DNA of 58,347 bases, taken from the IMG/VR virus record IMGVR_UViG_3300009103_001673, positions 1-58,347 of that record; one strand, given 5' to 3'. The notes beneath the pieces were generated by a model. That model was not told the DNA's origin. It saw only the letters and a program-made list of their open reading frames with translations, and searched no databases. Position 1 is the stretch's first letter, and each line of letters begins with the position of its first letter. This stretch comes from a virus. The position numbers and the translations under genes were made by a program. Of this stretch, positions 8,193-15,743 are shown piece after piece.

Positions 8193-9828
8193 TGATATAA
8201 AAATTACATTTATCAATATGCCTCTTAGAGAAACTGCTTCTCCTAATGTTCCGCCAGAGGGACCAGCTATACTTGCATCTATAGTTCGACAATATGGTGG
8301 AGAACCTTCTATTGTTGATTTAAATGCGTATCGAATTAAGGATGACTTAGCAAAAAAACGTGGATTACAAAACGGAAGACACCTTACATATGACGAAACC
8401 AGAGATTTAATTCGCCAGCATCTAAACAATGTTGGAGATCAAGATGTAATTGCATTTTCTGGAAAGATTACCACATTGCGTTGGCAAGAAGAGATTGTAA
8501 AAATTGTACGAGAAGAACAGCCGGATTCTTTTTTGGTTACTGGGAATGGCTTGGCAACGGAAATTAATCGTGGTTTATTTAATTGGATTCCTGAGTTGGA
8601 TGCAATTGGTCGATCAGAAGGTGATGACATTATTATTAATATATGTCAAGACGCAAAAATAATTAGAGACATGGGATGGTCGAAGGCAATTAAGTCTGGA
8701 AAACTTAGTGAGTTTTTTATTGATGATATTAATGGCAGACCAAGATTTGTTTATGAGGGTGATCGACCAAAAGATTTAGATTCTATTCCATATGCTGCAT
8801 GGGATCTTTTGGAATCTGATCCATATGGACATAATGTTTTAGAGGATTATATTAAAGTTCCTGTTTGGGGAACTGAAGCAAATAATAGTTCTGCAACTCC
8901 ATTTAGAATGAAAAGGAGTTTAACAACAGTTAGTAGTCGTGGTTGTCCATATGCCTGTGCTTTTTGTTATCGCGGATCACAGGGAGAGCGAAATTATGGA
9001 ATGCGCTCACCAGAACATTTGGCAATACAGATTAGAAGATATGTCAACGATTATGATTTAGATTTTATTGGATTTCCTGATGATAATTTTGCAGTAGATA
9101 AAAAACGAATTGCAAAAATGTCTGATGTTTTTGATGCTTGGGGTATTGGCCATGTTCGTTGGGGCACTCATACTCGAATGGATGAAGCAGATGATCGGTT
9201 TATAGATATGGCAAAATCTGGTTGTGTGTATGTTGGGTTTGGTGCAGAATCCGCTGATGAGCATACTTTAACTTTGATGAACAAAGGCGGATTTATTCTT
9301 AGGAATGGAATGACACCAACAAAAATAAATGGTAGTTTATATAATTTTCCTAACACAATGATGAATGCTGTAAGGAATTGTAGAGATACAAATATACATG
9401 GAAATTGTACATGGATTATGGGGTATCCCGGTGAGGAACTAAAGCACCTAAAAACAAGTGTGGCATTCATTAAATGGCAACAGGAGTTTTGGACAAATGG
9501 CTTGGTTGCGGGGACGGAAGAATATCAAAATGCGTATGATTCTGTAAATAGGAGAATGTTCACTGCCACAGCATATCCGGGTACAGAGATGTGGAGGGTG
9601 GTTAAGGATAAACTGACAGAATATTATGATATATCATTTGATAAATACCTGCAACCGATTTGTGATGATAAATTTCATGCTTACGTTTTGGAATTGGATG
9701 ATGCGACAAAGGTATTGAATGATAAAAATGGCAATCCAATTAACTTTGGAAACATGCCTATGGATGATTTTCTACAAGCTAGAGAATATGTAAACTCAGA
9801 CCAGATTGAAAAGATATTGGAGATGTGA
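8182..9828 (+). CDS. B12-binding-type radical SAM protein
   Basis: A 548-residue protein. The N-terminus (residues ~1-150) resembles a cobalamin-binding domain (PPEGPAILASIVRQYGG, then a Rossmann-like VIAFSGK...FLVTGNG), though the DxHxxG cobalamin motif is absent. The radical SAM core holds CPYACAFC (C-x3-C-x2-C, residues ~254-261), which ligates the 4Fe-4S cluster, followed by FIGFPDDNF and YVGFGAESAD, typical of the class B family. Such enzymes perform radical methylation or rearrangement of unreactive carbons. It overlaps the upstream gene by 11 bases. Among sugar genes, C-methylation or another sugar modification is the likely role. Confidence 0.85.
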   Translation: MKLDDIKITFINMPLRETASPNVPPEGPAILASIVRQYGGEPSIVDLNAYRIKDDLAKKRGLQNGRHLTYDETRDLIRQHLNNVGDQDVIAFSGKITTLRWQEEIVKIVREEQPDSFLVTGNGLATEINRGLFNWIPELDAIGRSEGDDIIINICQDAKIIRDMGWSKAIKSGKLSEFFIDDINGRPRFVYEGDRPKDLDSIPYAAWDLLESDPYGHNVLEDYIKVPVWGTEANNSSATPFRMKRSLTTVSSRGCPYACAFCYRGSQGERNYGMRSPEHLAIQIRRYVNDYDLDFIGFPDDNFAVDKKRIAKMSDVFDAWGIGHVRWGTHTRMDEADDRFIDMAKSGCVYVGFGAESADEHTLTLMNKGGFILRNGMTPTKINGSLYNFPNTMMNAVRNCRDTNIHGNCTWIMGYPGEELKHLKTSVAFIKWQQEFWTNGLVAGTEEYQNAYDSVNRRMFTATAYPGTEMWRVVKDKLTEYYDISFDKYLQPICDDKFHAYVLELDDATKVLNDKNGNPINFGNMPMDDFLQAREYVNSDQIEKILEM

Positions 9829-9829
9829 G

Positions 9830-10813
9830 ATGAATTTTGTTTTGCTTGAGATGACGTTTTTACGGTATTTTGCTCCGCTTATTATTGAAGGCAATCGGAG
9901 GGGTATTAAATCTAAAATTTATGTGGGGTGGAGAACTTTTGATAAGTATAATAGTCCATATAAGCATGAGGAATACTTTAGGCAGTTTTCAGAAAAATAT
10001 GATGTTGATCTTATAGATATTTCTAAGTGGTCTAGTAACGATGGAAAAATTACGTTTTTCATTGAGGGTGTTGGTTTACATAATGGTCCCAATATCAGAA
10101 AAACAAATCCAGATCAACTTTTTGTTTCTATCACTTCTATGGCAGATTATGAAGCATTATATTCAAGGTATGTAAACCTGTGTGATTATGTGTGTTTCCC
10201 AAGTAGAACATTTGCTGATGAGTTTGGTTTGCATAACGATAAAAATTTATACTTAGGTAGTCCAAAATATGATTGTCTGGATGATTTATCACAAGTTGAT
10301 TATCTTGGAGATTCTAAAGTGGCTTTAGTTATGTACCCGTCACCGCTTAGGGTTCCTTTTATTAATATGCATAATATCTTAAATCTTTTGAAAAAAAATA
10401 ATTTTGAAATTTGGATGAAAGCTAGAGCTAAAAATCCTGTCAATGATGCGAATTTACATGGAGATAGGTATTTTGTAGAAGAGTCTTGGTATCCACACTA
10501 TACCTTGGATTTAATTAATCAGTGTGATTTGGTTGTTAATATAGACTCGTCTACGATAAAAGAAAGCACAATTTTAGAAAAACCCATGTTGAATTTTAAT
10601 GTCAAAAAGGTAAAACGAGTTTATGATTTTCTTTTTGATTGTGATCATTGTGTAGATTTAGATTCAAATTCTGATGATCAGGCGATAGACAGTTCTATTG
10701 AACTTTTACTTAATACTGATTATAAAAAATCATATAGAGATGCAAAAGAAAAATATTTATGGACGGGTAATGCATCTAAAACTATTTTAAACCATTTTAA
10801 TATTGGAGTTTAG
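9830..10813 (+). CDS. GT-B-like protein, possible glycosyl- or glycerophosphotransferase
   Basis: A 327-residue protein from the ATG at 9830 (TTGGAG 7 bases upstream, one base after the preceding stop). The segment CDLVVNIDSSTIKESTILEKPMLNFN (given here only as its key pattern: D-xx-V-x-I-x-S-S-T-x-x-E-xx-x-xx-K-P) matches the donor-site signature shared by UDP-GlcNAc 2-epimerase-fold and capsule transferases. The N-terminus begins with a hydrophobic strand and LRYFAPLI. Since a NeuB pathway normally needs a 2-epimerase (NeuC), the resemblance is notable, but the catalytic residues of NeuC were not recognised. Confidence 0.45.
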   Translation: MNFVLLEMTFLRYFAPLIIEGNRRGIKSKIYVGWRTFDKYNSPYKHEEYFRQFSEKYDVDLIDISKWSSNDGKITFFIEGVGLHNGPNIRKTNPDQLFVSITSMADYEALYSRYVNLCDYVCFPSRTFADEFGLHNDKNLYLGSPKYDCLDDLSQVDYLGDSKVALVMYPSPLRVPFINMHNILNLLKKNNFEIWMKARAKNPVNDANLHGDRYFVEESWYPHYTLDLINQCDLVVNIDSSTIKESTILEKPMLNFNVKKVKRVYDFLFDCDHCVDLDSNSDDQAIDSSIELLLNTDYKKSYRDAKEKYLWTGNASKTILNHFNIGV

Positions 10814-10815
10814 AC

Positions 10816-11478
10816 ATGCTTGACAATGTTAGTAGTATTATAATTCCGGCGAGAGAGGGATCTAAGGGGATTAAGCATAAGAATAGATTTCTTTTAAATT
10901 TTACTCTAGACGAATTACTTAAAGACGTTTTATCTAAAGTTATTGTTTCTACAGATGATAACGCGATTAAGGAAAAGGTTCTCAGACATAGCGATATGAT
11001 TCGGGTTCATAGTAGAAGTTTTGAAAGCTCTACTGATGGTGCGCCAGTTAGTCATTGTGTTAAAGAGGTTTTGGATTATTATAGCCCAGATCCTAAAAGC
11101 GATGTTATGGTCTTATATCTAACTTATCCAGAAAGGACGTATTCTGATATTGTTCAGATATATGAATGGTATATAAAAAATAATTTTAAATCTTTGTTGT
11201 GTAGAGGTGATATTGATCCACACGCCCATCCCTATCTTTGTTTTATCGACAATGAGGATGGTACTGGGGTTCCTTTAATCAACCACAACCTCTATAGAAG
11301 GCAAGAGTATCCTAAATGTTTTCATGTATCTCATTTTATTTCGATGTTTCGGGTTTCTGAATTTGATAGACTGAATCATCAACTATATAATACGGAGACT
11401 GGGTTTTACGCTTTGGATAAAAAGTCTGATATTGATACTCATGATGATTTGAGGCAATTTTTAAAGGAAGCAAACTAA
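10816..11478 (+). CDS. neuA: NeuA-like CMP-nonulosonate (acylneuraminate) cytidylyltransferase
   Basis: A 220-residue protein with the diagnostic CMP-Neu5Ac synthetase N-terminus IIPAREGSKGIKHKN (residues ~9-23), which binds CTP, then VIVSTDDNAIKE and YLTYPERT in place of the usual LLQPTSP, and ALDKKSDIDTHDD near the C-terminus matching the ID(S/T)xxD metal site. The enzyme couples a nine-carbon keto-acid sugar to CMP. It is directly followed by a NeuB-like gene with a TAATG overlap, so synthesis and activation are co-expressed. Lengths of cellular homologues are similar (about 220-240). Which nonulosonic acid it prefers is unknown. Confidence 0.85.
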   Translation: MLDNVSSIIIPAREGSKGIKHKNRFLLNFTLDELLKDVLSKVIVSTDDNAIKEKVLRHSDMIRVHSRSFESSTDGAPVSHCVKEVLDYYSPDPKSDVMVLYLTYPERTYSDIVQIYEWYIKNNFKSLLCRGDIDPHAHPYLCFIDNEDGTGVPLINHNLYRRQEYPKCFHVSHFISMFRVSEFDRLNHQLYNTETGFYALDKKSDIDTHDDLRQFLKEAN

Positions 11479-12323
11479 TGATAGATTTTGGTGAATTGTA
11501 TTTAATTGGTGAAATTGGCATTAACCATAATGGGGATTTGCAAATTGCAAAAAAGTTAATTGATGCCTCATTTGCATGTGATTGGGATTGTGTAAAGTTT
11601 CAAAAGAGAAATCCCGATGTATGTGTCCCTGACCACCAAAAGGATGTTTTAAGACAAACTCCTTGGGGTGAAATGACATACCTTGAGTATAAGTATAGAG
11701 TTGAGTTTGGTGAGAATGAATATGACTATATTGACTCATACTGCAAAGAAAAACAAATTGATTGGACCGTTTCTGTTTGGGATTTGGATAGTTTGGAATT
11801 TATGTCTAGATACAAGGTTCCGTTTATAAAGATCCCTTCTGCAATGCTAACTAATGATGCTTTAATTCAGGCGACAGCAGATACAGGAAATCCGATAATT
11901 TTAAGCACAGGAATGAGTACATTAGAGGAAGTTGACCACGCAGTATCTTTATTGTCAGATAGAAATTTTAATGACTATGCTATACTACATTGTAATTCTA
12001 CATATCCTGCACCAATAGCAGATTTAAATCTTAATAATATTAAGATGTTTTCTGATAGATATAATGTCCCGGTTGGGTATTCTGGTCATGAGAGTAATGT
12101 AATCCCTTCTGTTATTGCACATACACTTGGAGCAAATATTATTGAACGACATATTACGCTTAATCATAATATGTGGGGAACGGATCAAAAGACTTCGTTA
12201 GAAGTTCATGCGATGAATATGTTAAAAGCTCGTTGTGATGATGCTCGTTTGGTTCTTGGTTCTTATGAAAGAGTTCTTTGTGGAAGTGAATTAGAAGTTA
12301 GAAAGAAATTAAGAGGAAATTAA
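11478..12323 (+). CDS. neuB: NeuB-like nonulosonate (sialic/legionaminic) synthase, no SAF domain
   Basis: A 281-residue TIM-barrel protein. It has EIGINHNGD (residues ~11-19), VKFQKRNP, IKIPSAML, ILSTGMST, HCNSTYPAP, PVGYSGHE and ERHITLNHNMWGTDQ, the full ordered set of NeuB motifs that bind PEP, the metal (histidines) and the N-acyl-mannosamine-type substrate. Cellular NeuB proteins are about 340-350 residues because of a C-terminal antifreeze/SAF domain; this one stops after the barrel (RKKLRG). SAF normally contributes to the neighbouring active site in the dimer, so its absence is functionally notable. Start overlaps the neuA stop. Confidence 0.9.
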   Translation: MIDFGELYLIGEIGINHNGDLQIAKKLIDASFACDWDCVKFQKRNPDVCVPDHQKDVLRQTPWGEMTYLEYKYRVEFGENEYDYIDSYCKEKQIDWTVSVWDLDSLEFMSRYKVPFIKIPSAMLTNDALIQATADTGNPIILSTGMSTLEEVDHAVSLLSDRNFNDYAILHCNSTYPAPIADLNLNNIKMFSDRYNVPVGYSGHESNVIPSVIAHTLGANIIERHITLNHNMWGTDQKTSLEVHAMNMLKARCDDARLVLGSYERVLCGSELEVRKKLRGN

Positions 12324-12326
12324 ATT

Positions 12327-13031
12327 ATGAAAACAATACACATTGTAGATAAGCTGAGAGAGTTGGATTTTGAGTTGGAAGATTTGACTTTGGGTGATTT
12401 TGATATTATTGGCGAAGCCTGTGCCAAAAAACAACGCAGCAAAGATTCTGATTTATATAAATCTGTGGGCGCATTCTTTAGACCAAATTATGAAAGAGGT
12501 CTTTTGATTTATTCTATAATATTAACTTATGATATTCAGTCGTTCTTAGAAATCGGATTTGGTCGGGGTTATGGAACTCTTTGTGCTGCGATGGCAATGT
12601 ATGAAAATGGTGGAGGCACTATTACTACAATTGATCCTAATTTTGATCAAACTCATATTAATCGACTAAAACAATCCTTTCCAAAAGATTGGTTTGATAT
12701 GATAAATTTTGTTTCTGGGTTTTCTCAAAATTATCTGTTTGAGAATGACGATAAATTTGATTTCATTTATATTGATGGCGATCATCGTTATGATGCAGTA
12801 AAGCGAGATTGGCAGCTTTGCGAAAAGCGTTACAACAAACTTCTTTTGTTTGACGATTACAATCCAGTTTCAGAAACTCAAGCGACTGATATAGAATGTT
12901 ACAAATTGATTGACGAAATTGAAGATGATTCCAAAGAATTGATCATAATGGACCGTAGAATATTTTTTGATGATCGTAGATACGCAGATGATGAAATTAA
13001 GTACGGTCAAGTCTTGTTAACAACTGGGTAG
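12327..13031 (+). CDS. Class I SAM methyltransferase (Methyltransf_24 type)
   Basis: A 234-residue protein with a canonical glycine loop SFLEIGFGRGYGT (residues ~71-83), a following acidic residue in ITTIDPNFDQ, and DFIYIDGDHRYDAVKRDW (residues ~146-163), the hallmark of Methyltransf_24 and related catechol/sugar methyltransferases in which Asp and His bind the metal. LLLFDDYNP completes the motif set. It begins three bases after neuB and is probably in the same transcript. Metal-dependent O-methylation of a sugar hydroxyl is plausible. The best-formed methyltransferase in the cluster. Confidence 0.8.
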   Translation: MKTIHIVDKLRELDFELEDLTLGDFDIIGEACAKKQRSKDSDLYKSVGAFFRPNYERGLLIYSIILTYDIQSFLEIGFGRGYGTLCAAMAMYENGGGTITTIDPNFDQTHINRLKQSFPKDWFDMINFVSGFSQNYLFENDDKFDFIYIDGDHRYDAVKRDWQLCEKRYNKLLLFDDYNPVSETQATDIECYKLIDEIEDDSKELIIMDRRIFFDDRRYADDEIKYGQVLLTTG

Positions 13032-13036
13032 AATAA

Positions 13037-13954
13037 TTGATGATGAAATTATATCTAAATGCACCAAATGAGAATTGGATATTGGATCGGTATAAAACCG
13101 AGTGGAATACATATAATTCAGAATATTCTACTACAGATATATCTTCGGCTGATATTATTTGGTTGCTTGATTCGTATACATGGAACAGAATTGACCCGTT
13201 CCTATTAGAAAATAAAATAGTGGTAAGTACAATTACGCACATTGCTCCAGAGAAGTTCGATTATGAATCATTTAACCGCAAAGATAAATTTGTAAATTAC
13301 TATCACGCGATGTGTAGTCGTAGTGGTGAGGATGTAAGAAAGATAACAGACAAACCTGTTACTTCTTTGCAGTTTTGGGTTAATGATCAACTTTGGAATG
13401 AGGCGACAGATGATGTTTCTGTATTAAGGCGAAGATATAAATTACCCCAAAAGAAGGTTTTGGTTGGATCTTTTCAAAGAGATACAGAAGGACATGATCT
13501 TGTTTCTCCAAAATTAGTAAAGGGTCCAGATTTGTTTTGTGATTATATGGAACATATGAAGGCAATTATTGGAAATAATTTGGAAGTTGTGCTTGCTGGT
13601 TGGAGAAGGCAATATGTGATGAAACGTTTAGACGAAGCCGGAATTAAATATCACTATTTTGAAATGTGTGATTTTGAGACTCTTAATGAATTGTATAATT
13701 GTATTGACCTGTATGTGGTATCTTCAAGAATAGAAGGAGGACCGCAGGCAGTGCCAGAATGTGCAATTACACGGACTCCGATTATCTCTACAGATGTAGG
13801 ATTGGCATCAGAAATACTTGCTCCTGAATCTGTCAATGATGATCTCAGTAAAGCCATGCCAAATGTGGATTATGCATATAATAAAGTTCAACAATATAAG
13901 ATAAAATATCATATGAACAAATTTGTTCATTTTTTTGATCAAATCTGTAGTTAA
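13037..13954 (+). CDS. Glycosyltransferase family 4-like (GT-B)
   Basis: A 305-residue protein (a start at 13040 is equally possible). VLVGSFQRDTEG opens the donor domain, VVLAGWRRQYV matches the strand with the conserved phosphate-contacting Arg, and LYVVSSRIEGGPQAVPECAITRTPIISTDVG (key pattern S-R-x-E-G-G-P-x-x-x-x-E-x-x-x-x-x-x-P-I-I) is the GT4 E-x7-E region, residues ~230-260. It is the last gene of the glycan block. Its final codons include a palindrome followed by a T-run that could act as a weak terminator. Confidence 0.8.
   Translation: MMMKLYLNAPNENWILDRYKTEWNTYNSEYSTTDISSADIIWLLDSYTWNRIDPFLLENKIVVSTITHIAPEKFDYESFNRKDKFVNYYHAMCSRSGEDVRKITDKPVTSLQFWVNDQLWNEATDDVSVLRRRYKLPQKKVLVGSFQRDTEGHDLVSPKLVKGPDLFCDYMEHMKAIIGNNLEVVLAGWRRQYVMKRLDEAGIKYHYFEMCDFETLNELYNCIDLYVVSSRIEGGPQAVPECAITRTPIISTDVGLASEILAPESVNDDLSKAMPNVDYAYNKVQQYKIKYHMNKFVHFFDQICS
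13913..13936 (+). terminator. Weak intrinsic-terminator-like palindrome inside gene end
   Basis: An 18-nt perfect palindrome (ATGAACAAATTTGTTCAT, 13913-13930) leads directly into a run of seven T (13930-13936). It lies within the last codons of the glycosyltransferase and before the promoter at 14051. The stem is AT-rich, so it would be weak alone; its position at the end of the glycan block makes a terminator or binding-site role reasonable. Confidence 0.35.
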
Positions 13955-14016
13955 ATATAGCTTGTTATTTTTGAACAAATTTAACGAAGTTGATTATAAT
14001 TATATTGAACTAAGAA

Positions 14017-14050
14017 ATGTTCATCAAGACAAAAAAATGCTCATCAGGTC
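14017..14050 (+). repeat. Pair of 14-nt direct repeats upstream of promoter
   Basis: ATGTTCATCAAGAC (14017-14030) and ATGCTCATCAGGTC (14037-14050) match at 11 of 14 positions. Their spacing start-to-start is 20 bases, about two helical turns, so both would face the same side of the DNA. The second copy abuts the -35 hexamer. This is what an activator or repressor site would look like; no binding protein is identified. Confidence 0.5.
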
Positions 14051-14078
14051 TTGACAAGAAATCTCAGGATGCTATAAT
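14051..14078 (+). promoter_or_regulatory. Sigma70-type promoter
   Basis: A consensus -35 (TTGACA, 14051-14056) and consensus -10 (TATAAT, 14073-14078) are separated by 16 bases, and transcription would begin near 14085. It lies in the 169-base gap between the glycan block and the next gene and points at that gene. Perfect hexamers suggest use by unmodified host RNA polymerase early in infection. Confidence 0.8.
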
Positions 14079-14123
14079 ATGCATACGGTGGAAATTACTA
14101 CCTTTTGAAAGGAATCTTGGTAC

Positions 14124-15275
14124 ATGGCGCGTAAAGCCGCAAAAGCCCTCAAATCCTATGAATTGATGGATTTGGGGAAAGAGCCTGAATGGGATGAACA
14201 ACACGACCTCGAAGACTCGGAGTTGACTTTTCATTTTTCCAGGGCATTAAATTGGTATAATTATAATTATACTTCAAAGCATGGACAGGACTTTCTTGTG
14301 AAATACATGAAGTCTGTAAAGAAACACAAAAAGAATGCCGATGCCGTTTCGGCATTGGAGCCTTGGCAGATTGGTAAACCATATGGTTCGCTTGCCATAA
14401 TGGCTCTGAATGGTCTTGAATTTCCTTCTGTTCTTTCGCAATATAAAGACAGATTTGAATCGAGAATTTCGGAACTTGTTGAGAAGGGAAAGGAAGTTCT
14501 TGCCAAGAAAAAGGTAAAGGTTCTTGCCAAGAAAAAGGCACCTGTCGTTTCTATTCAGGAACGAGTTCGTGCAGTTTCTTCTGAACATCTCGGAAACATT
14601 GAAGGTTTGGTTGACGATTTTGTTGAGAATAATTGCAAAAAGAAGATAAATCTTTACGATTGGCTCCAAAAGTCTGGGGTCAAGGGTGGTCATATGAATC
14701 ATATCATTGACTATTACAAGGAACAGTATGCAGAAATGCAGGAAGTTCTTTTGGGTAAAGATGATGATCTCAATGAGGGTTATGCGTTTTTGTCAAAGCC
14801 CCGCAAGAAGAAGTTGGCATTATTGTATGCCAGCTTTATTGCCGATTCTCAGGAATGGCAGAAGAATTGTCGCGGCAAGCGCAAGGCACGCAAGCGTAAG
14901 GTAAGGACACCGAAAGAGTTGGTAAAGTCTTTTGTCTACAAGAAGGAAGATGAAGACTTTGACCTTGAAAGTGTCAAGCCTGTTGAGATTATCGGAGCAT
15001 CTCAGGTTTGGTTATTTGATACCAAGACTCGGTTCATGTACAAGTATGTTTCGGATGTTGGCATGACTGTCAAGGGAAGCACCATCAAAGACTTTGACCC
15101 GACACAATCATTCAAGAAGAAGGTTCGCGAAATGTATTGCGATGAGGTTCTTGATGATGTTATTGATGGCGGAAAGGTCAAGTTGCGTAAGGCACTTGAT
15201 TCTATCAAGGCAAAGGAGGTTCCTGTGACTGGCCGTGTCGGCAAGGAAATGGTGATTGTGAGGGTGATGAAGTGA
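14124..15275 (+). CDS. Lysine-rich hypothetical protein, probably highly expressed
   Basis: A 383-residue protein that I do not recognise. It has a basic middle (EVLAKKKVKVLAKKK, residues ~127-141, encoded by a 24-nt tandem repeat), a very basic stretch GKRKARKRKVR near residue 252, and a C-terminal region with regular charged helices and LFDTKTRFMYKYV. No signal peptide or membrane segment is visible. It lies behind the strongest promoter in the window and uses AAG for Lys, GAC for Asp and CGC/CGT for Arg more than its neighbours, as gp32 does, which suggests abundant product. The basic character would suit nucleic-acid binding; this is inference. Confidence 0.8.
   Translation: MARKAAKALKSYELMDLGKEPEWDEQHDLEDSELTFHFSRALNWYNYNYTSKHGQDFLVKYMKSVKKHKKNADAVSALEPWQIGKPYGSLAIMALNGLEFPSVLSQYKDRFESRISELVEKGKEVLAKKKVKVLAKKKAPVVSIQERVRAVSSEHLGNIEGLVDDFVENNCKKKINLYDWLQKSGVKGGHMNHIIDYYKEQYAEMQEVLLGKDDDLNEGYAFLSKPRKKKLALLYASFIADSQEWQKNCRGKRKARKRKVRTPKELVKSFVYKKEDEDFDLESVKPVEIIGASQVWLFDTKTRFMYKYVSDVGMTVKGSTIKDFDPTQSFKKKVREMYCDEVLDDVIDGGKVKLRKALDSIKAKEVPVTGRVGKEMVIVRVMK
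14496..14538 (+). repeat. 24-nt tandem repeat inside the Lys-rich gene
   Basis: A 19-nt unit (GTTCTTGCCAAGAAAAAGG) occurs at 14496-14514 and again at 14520-14538, with a period of 24 bases, so it encodes VLAKKK twice in frame. It looks like a small internal duplication by slippage. Confidence 0.8.
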
Positions 15276-15370
15276 TCGTTGAAACTCCGTGGGTGAAGTG
15301 TCCAAAGTGTGGTGAAAGGATGTGGCTTTTTGCCAATCACCATCGGTGTGGATGGAAAAGAGAAAAATGA
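15272..15370 (+). CDS. 32-residue zinc-ribbon-like mini-protein
   Basis: A GTG start at 15272 overlaps the previous TGA (GTGA) and sits 7 bases after GAGGG (15260-15264). The product has CPKCG near residue 10 and a HHRCGW segment near residue 23, a compact Cys/His set able to hold one zinc ion. The stop is overlapped by the next gene's ATG (ATGA at 15367). Two couplings plus a good ribosome site support a real gene despite its size. Function unknown. Confidence 0.55.
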   Translation: MIVETPWVKCPKCGERMWLFANHHRCGWKREK

Positions 15371-15741
15371 ATAATCAACTTATGGTGTTTCTTGGTACAC
15401 AAGATGTTTGGGAAAATTCTGATCCTGGGGATGAGTGGATACACGTAAAGACACCGGCACAGGCTATTGCATTATTGGAGACTGGAGAGGTTTCGGATTT
15501 GTCTTTGGAACATGAGCTTGATTGTGATAAGAGTGATGGCACTGGAATTGATGTGCTAGAGTGGATAGAAGAACAGGTTTTCCTTAGTGAAAGGGGAAAT
15601 TATTATTCTGGTCTAGGGCTATTAGGAAAAACACCGAGAAACTTTTTTGCTCCACCGAAGACCATTACTGCATATTCGGATGATAAAGATGTGCAAAAGG
15701 AAATGAATGCAAAGATTGAAAAAATTAAGCAGGTGAAATAG
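15367..15741 (+). CDS. Cyclic-phosphate-processing receiver (cPPR)-like protein
   Basis: From the ATG at 15367 the protein has 124 residues. MVFLGTQD, WIHVKTPAQAIALLETGEV, SLEHELD and GTGIDVLEWIEEQV follow the order of the small receiver-like family whose members usually read xFLDDxR, T-xx-EA, SLDHDLG and GYDVLxWIE. That family (cyclic-phosphate processing receiver) has been linked to RNA-end handling and repair contexts. The first acidic pair is degenerate here (TQD for DD), so phosphotransfer-type activity may be lost. It lies between a zinc mini-protein and a Mom-like gene. Confidence 0.65.
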   Translation: MNNQLMVFLGTQDVWENSDPGDEWIHVKTPAQAIALLETGEVSDLSLEHELDCDKSDGTGIDVLEWIEEQVFLSERGNYYSGLGLLGKTPRNFFAPPKTITAYSDDKDVQKEMNAKIEKIKQVK

Positions 15742-15743
15742 AG

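Noticed and set aside
14149-14702. Three overlapping minus-strand frames opposite the Lys-rich gene
   Set aside because: They result from Lys/Glu-rich codons on the + strand; no family resemblance and no promoter or ribosome site.
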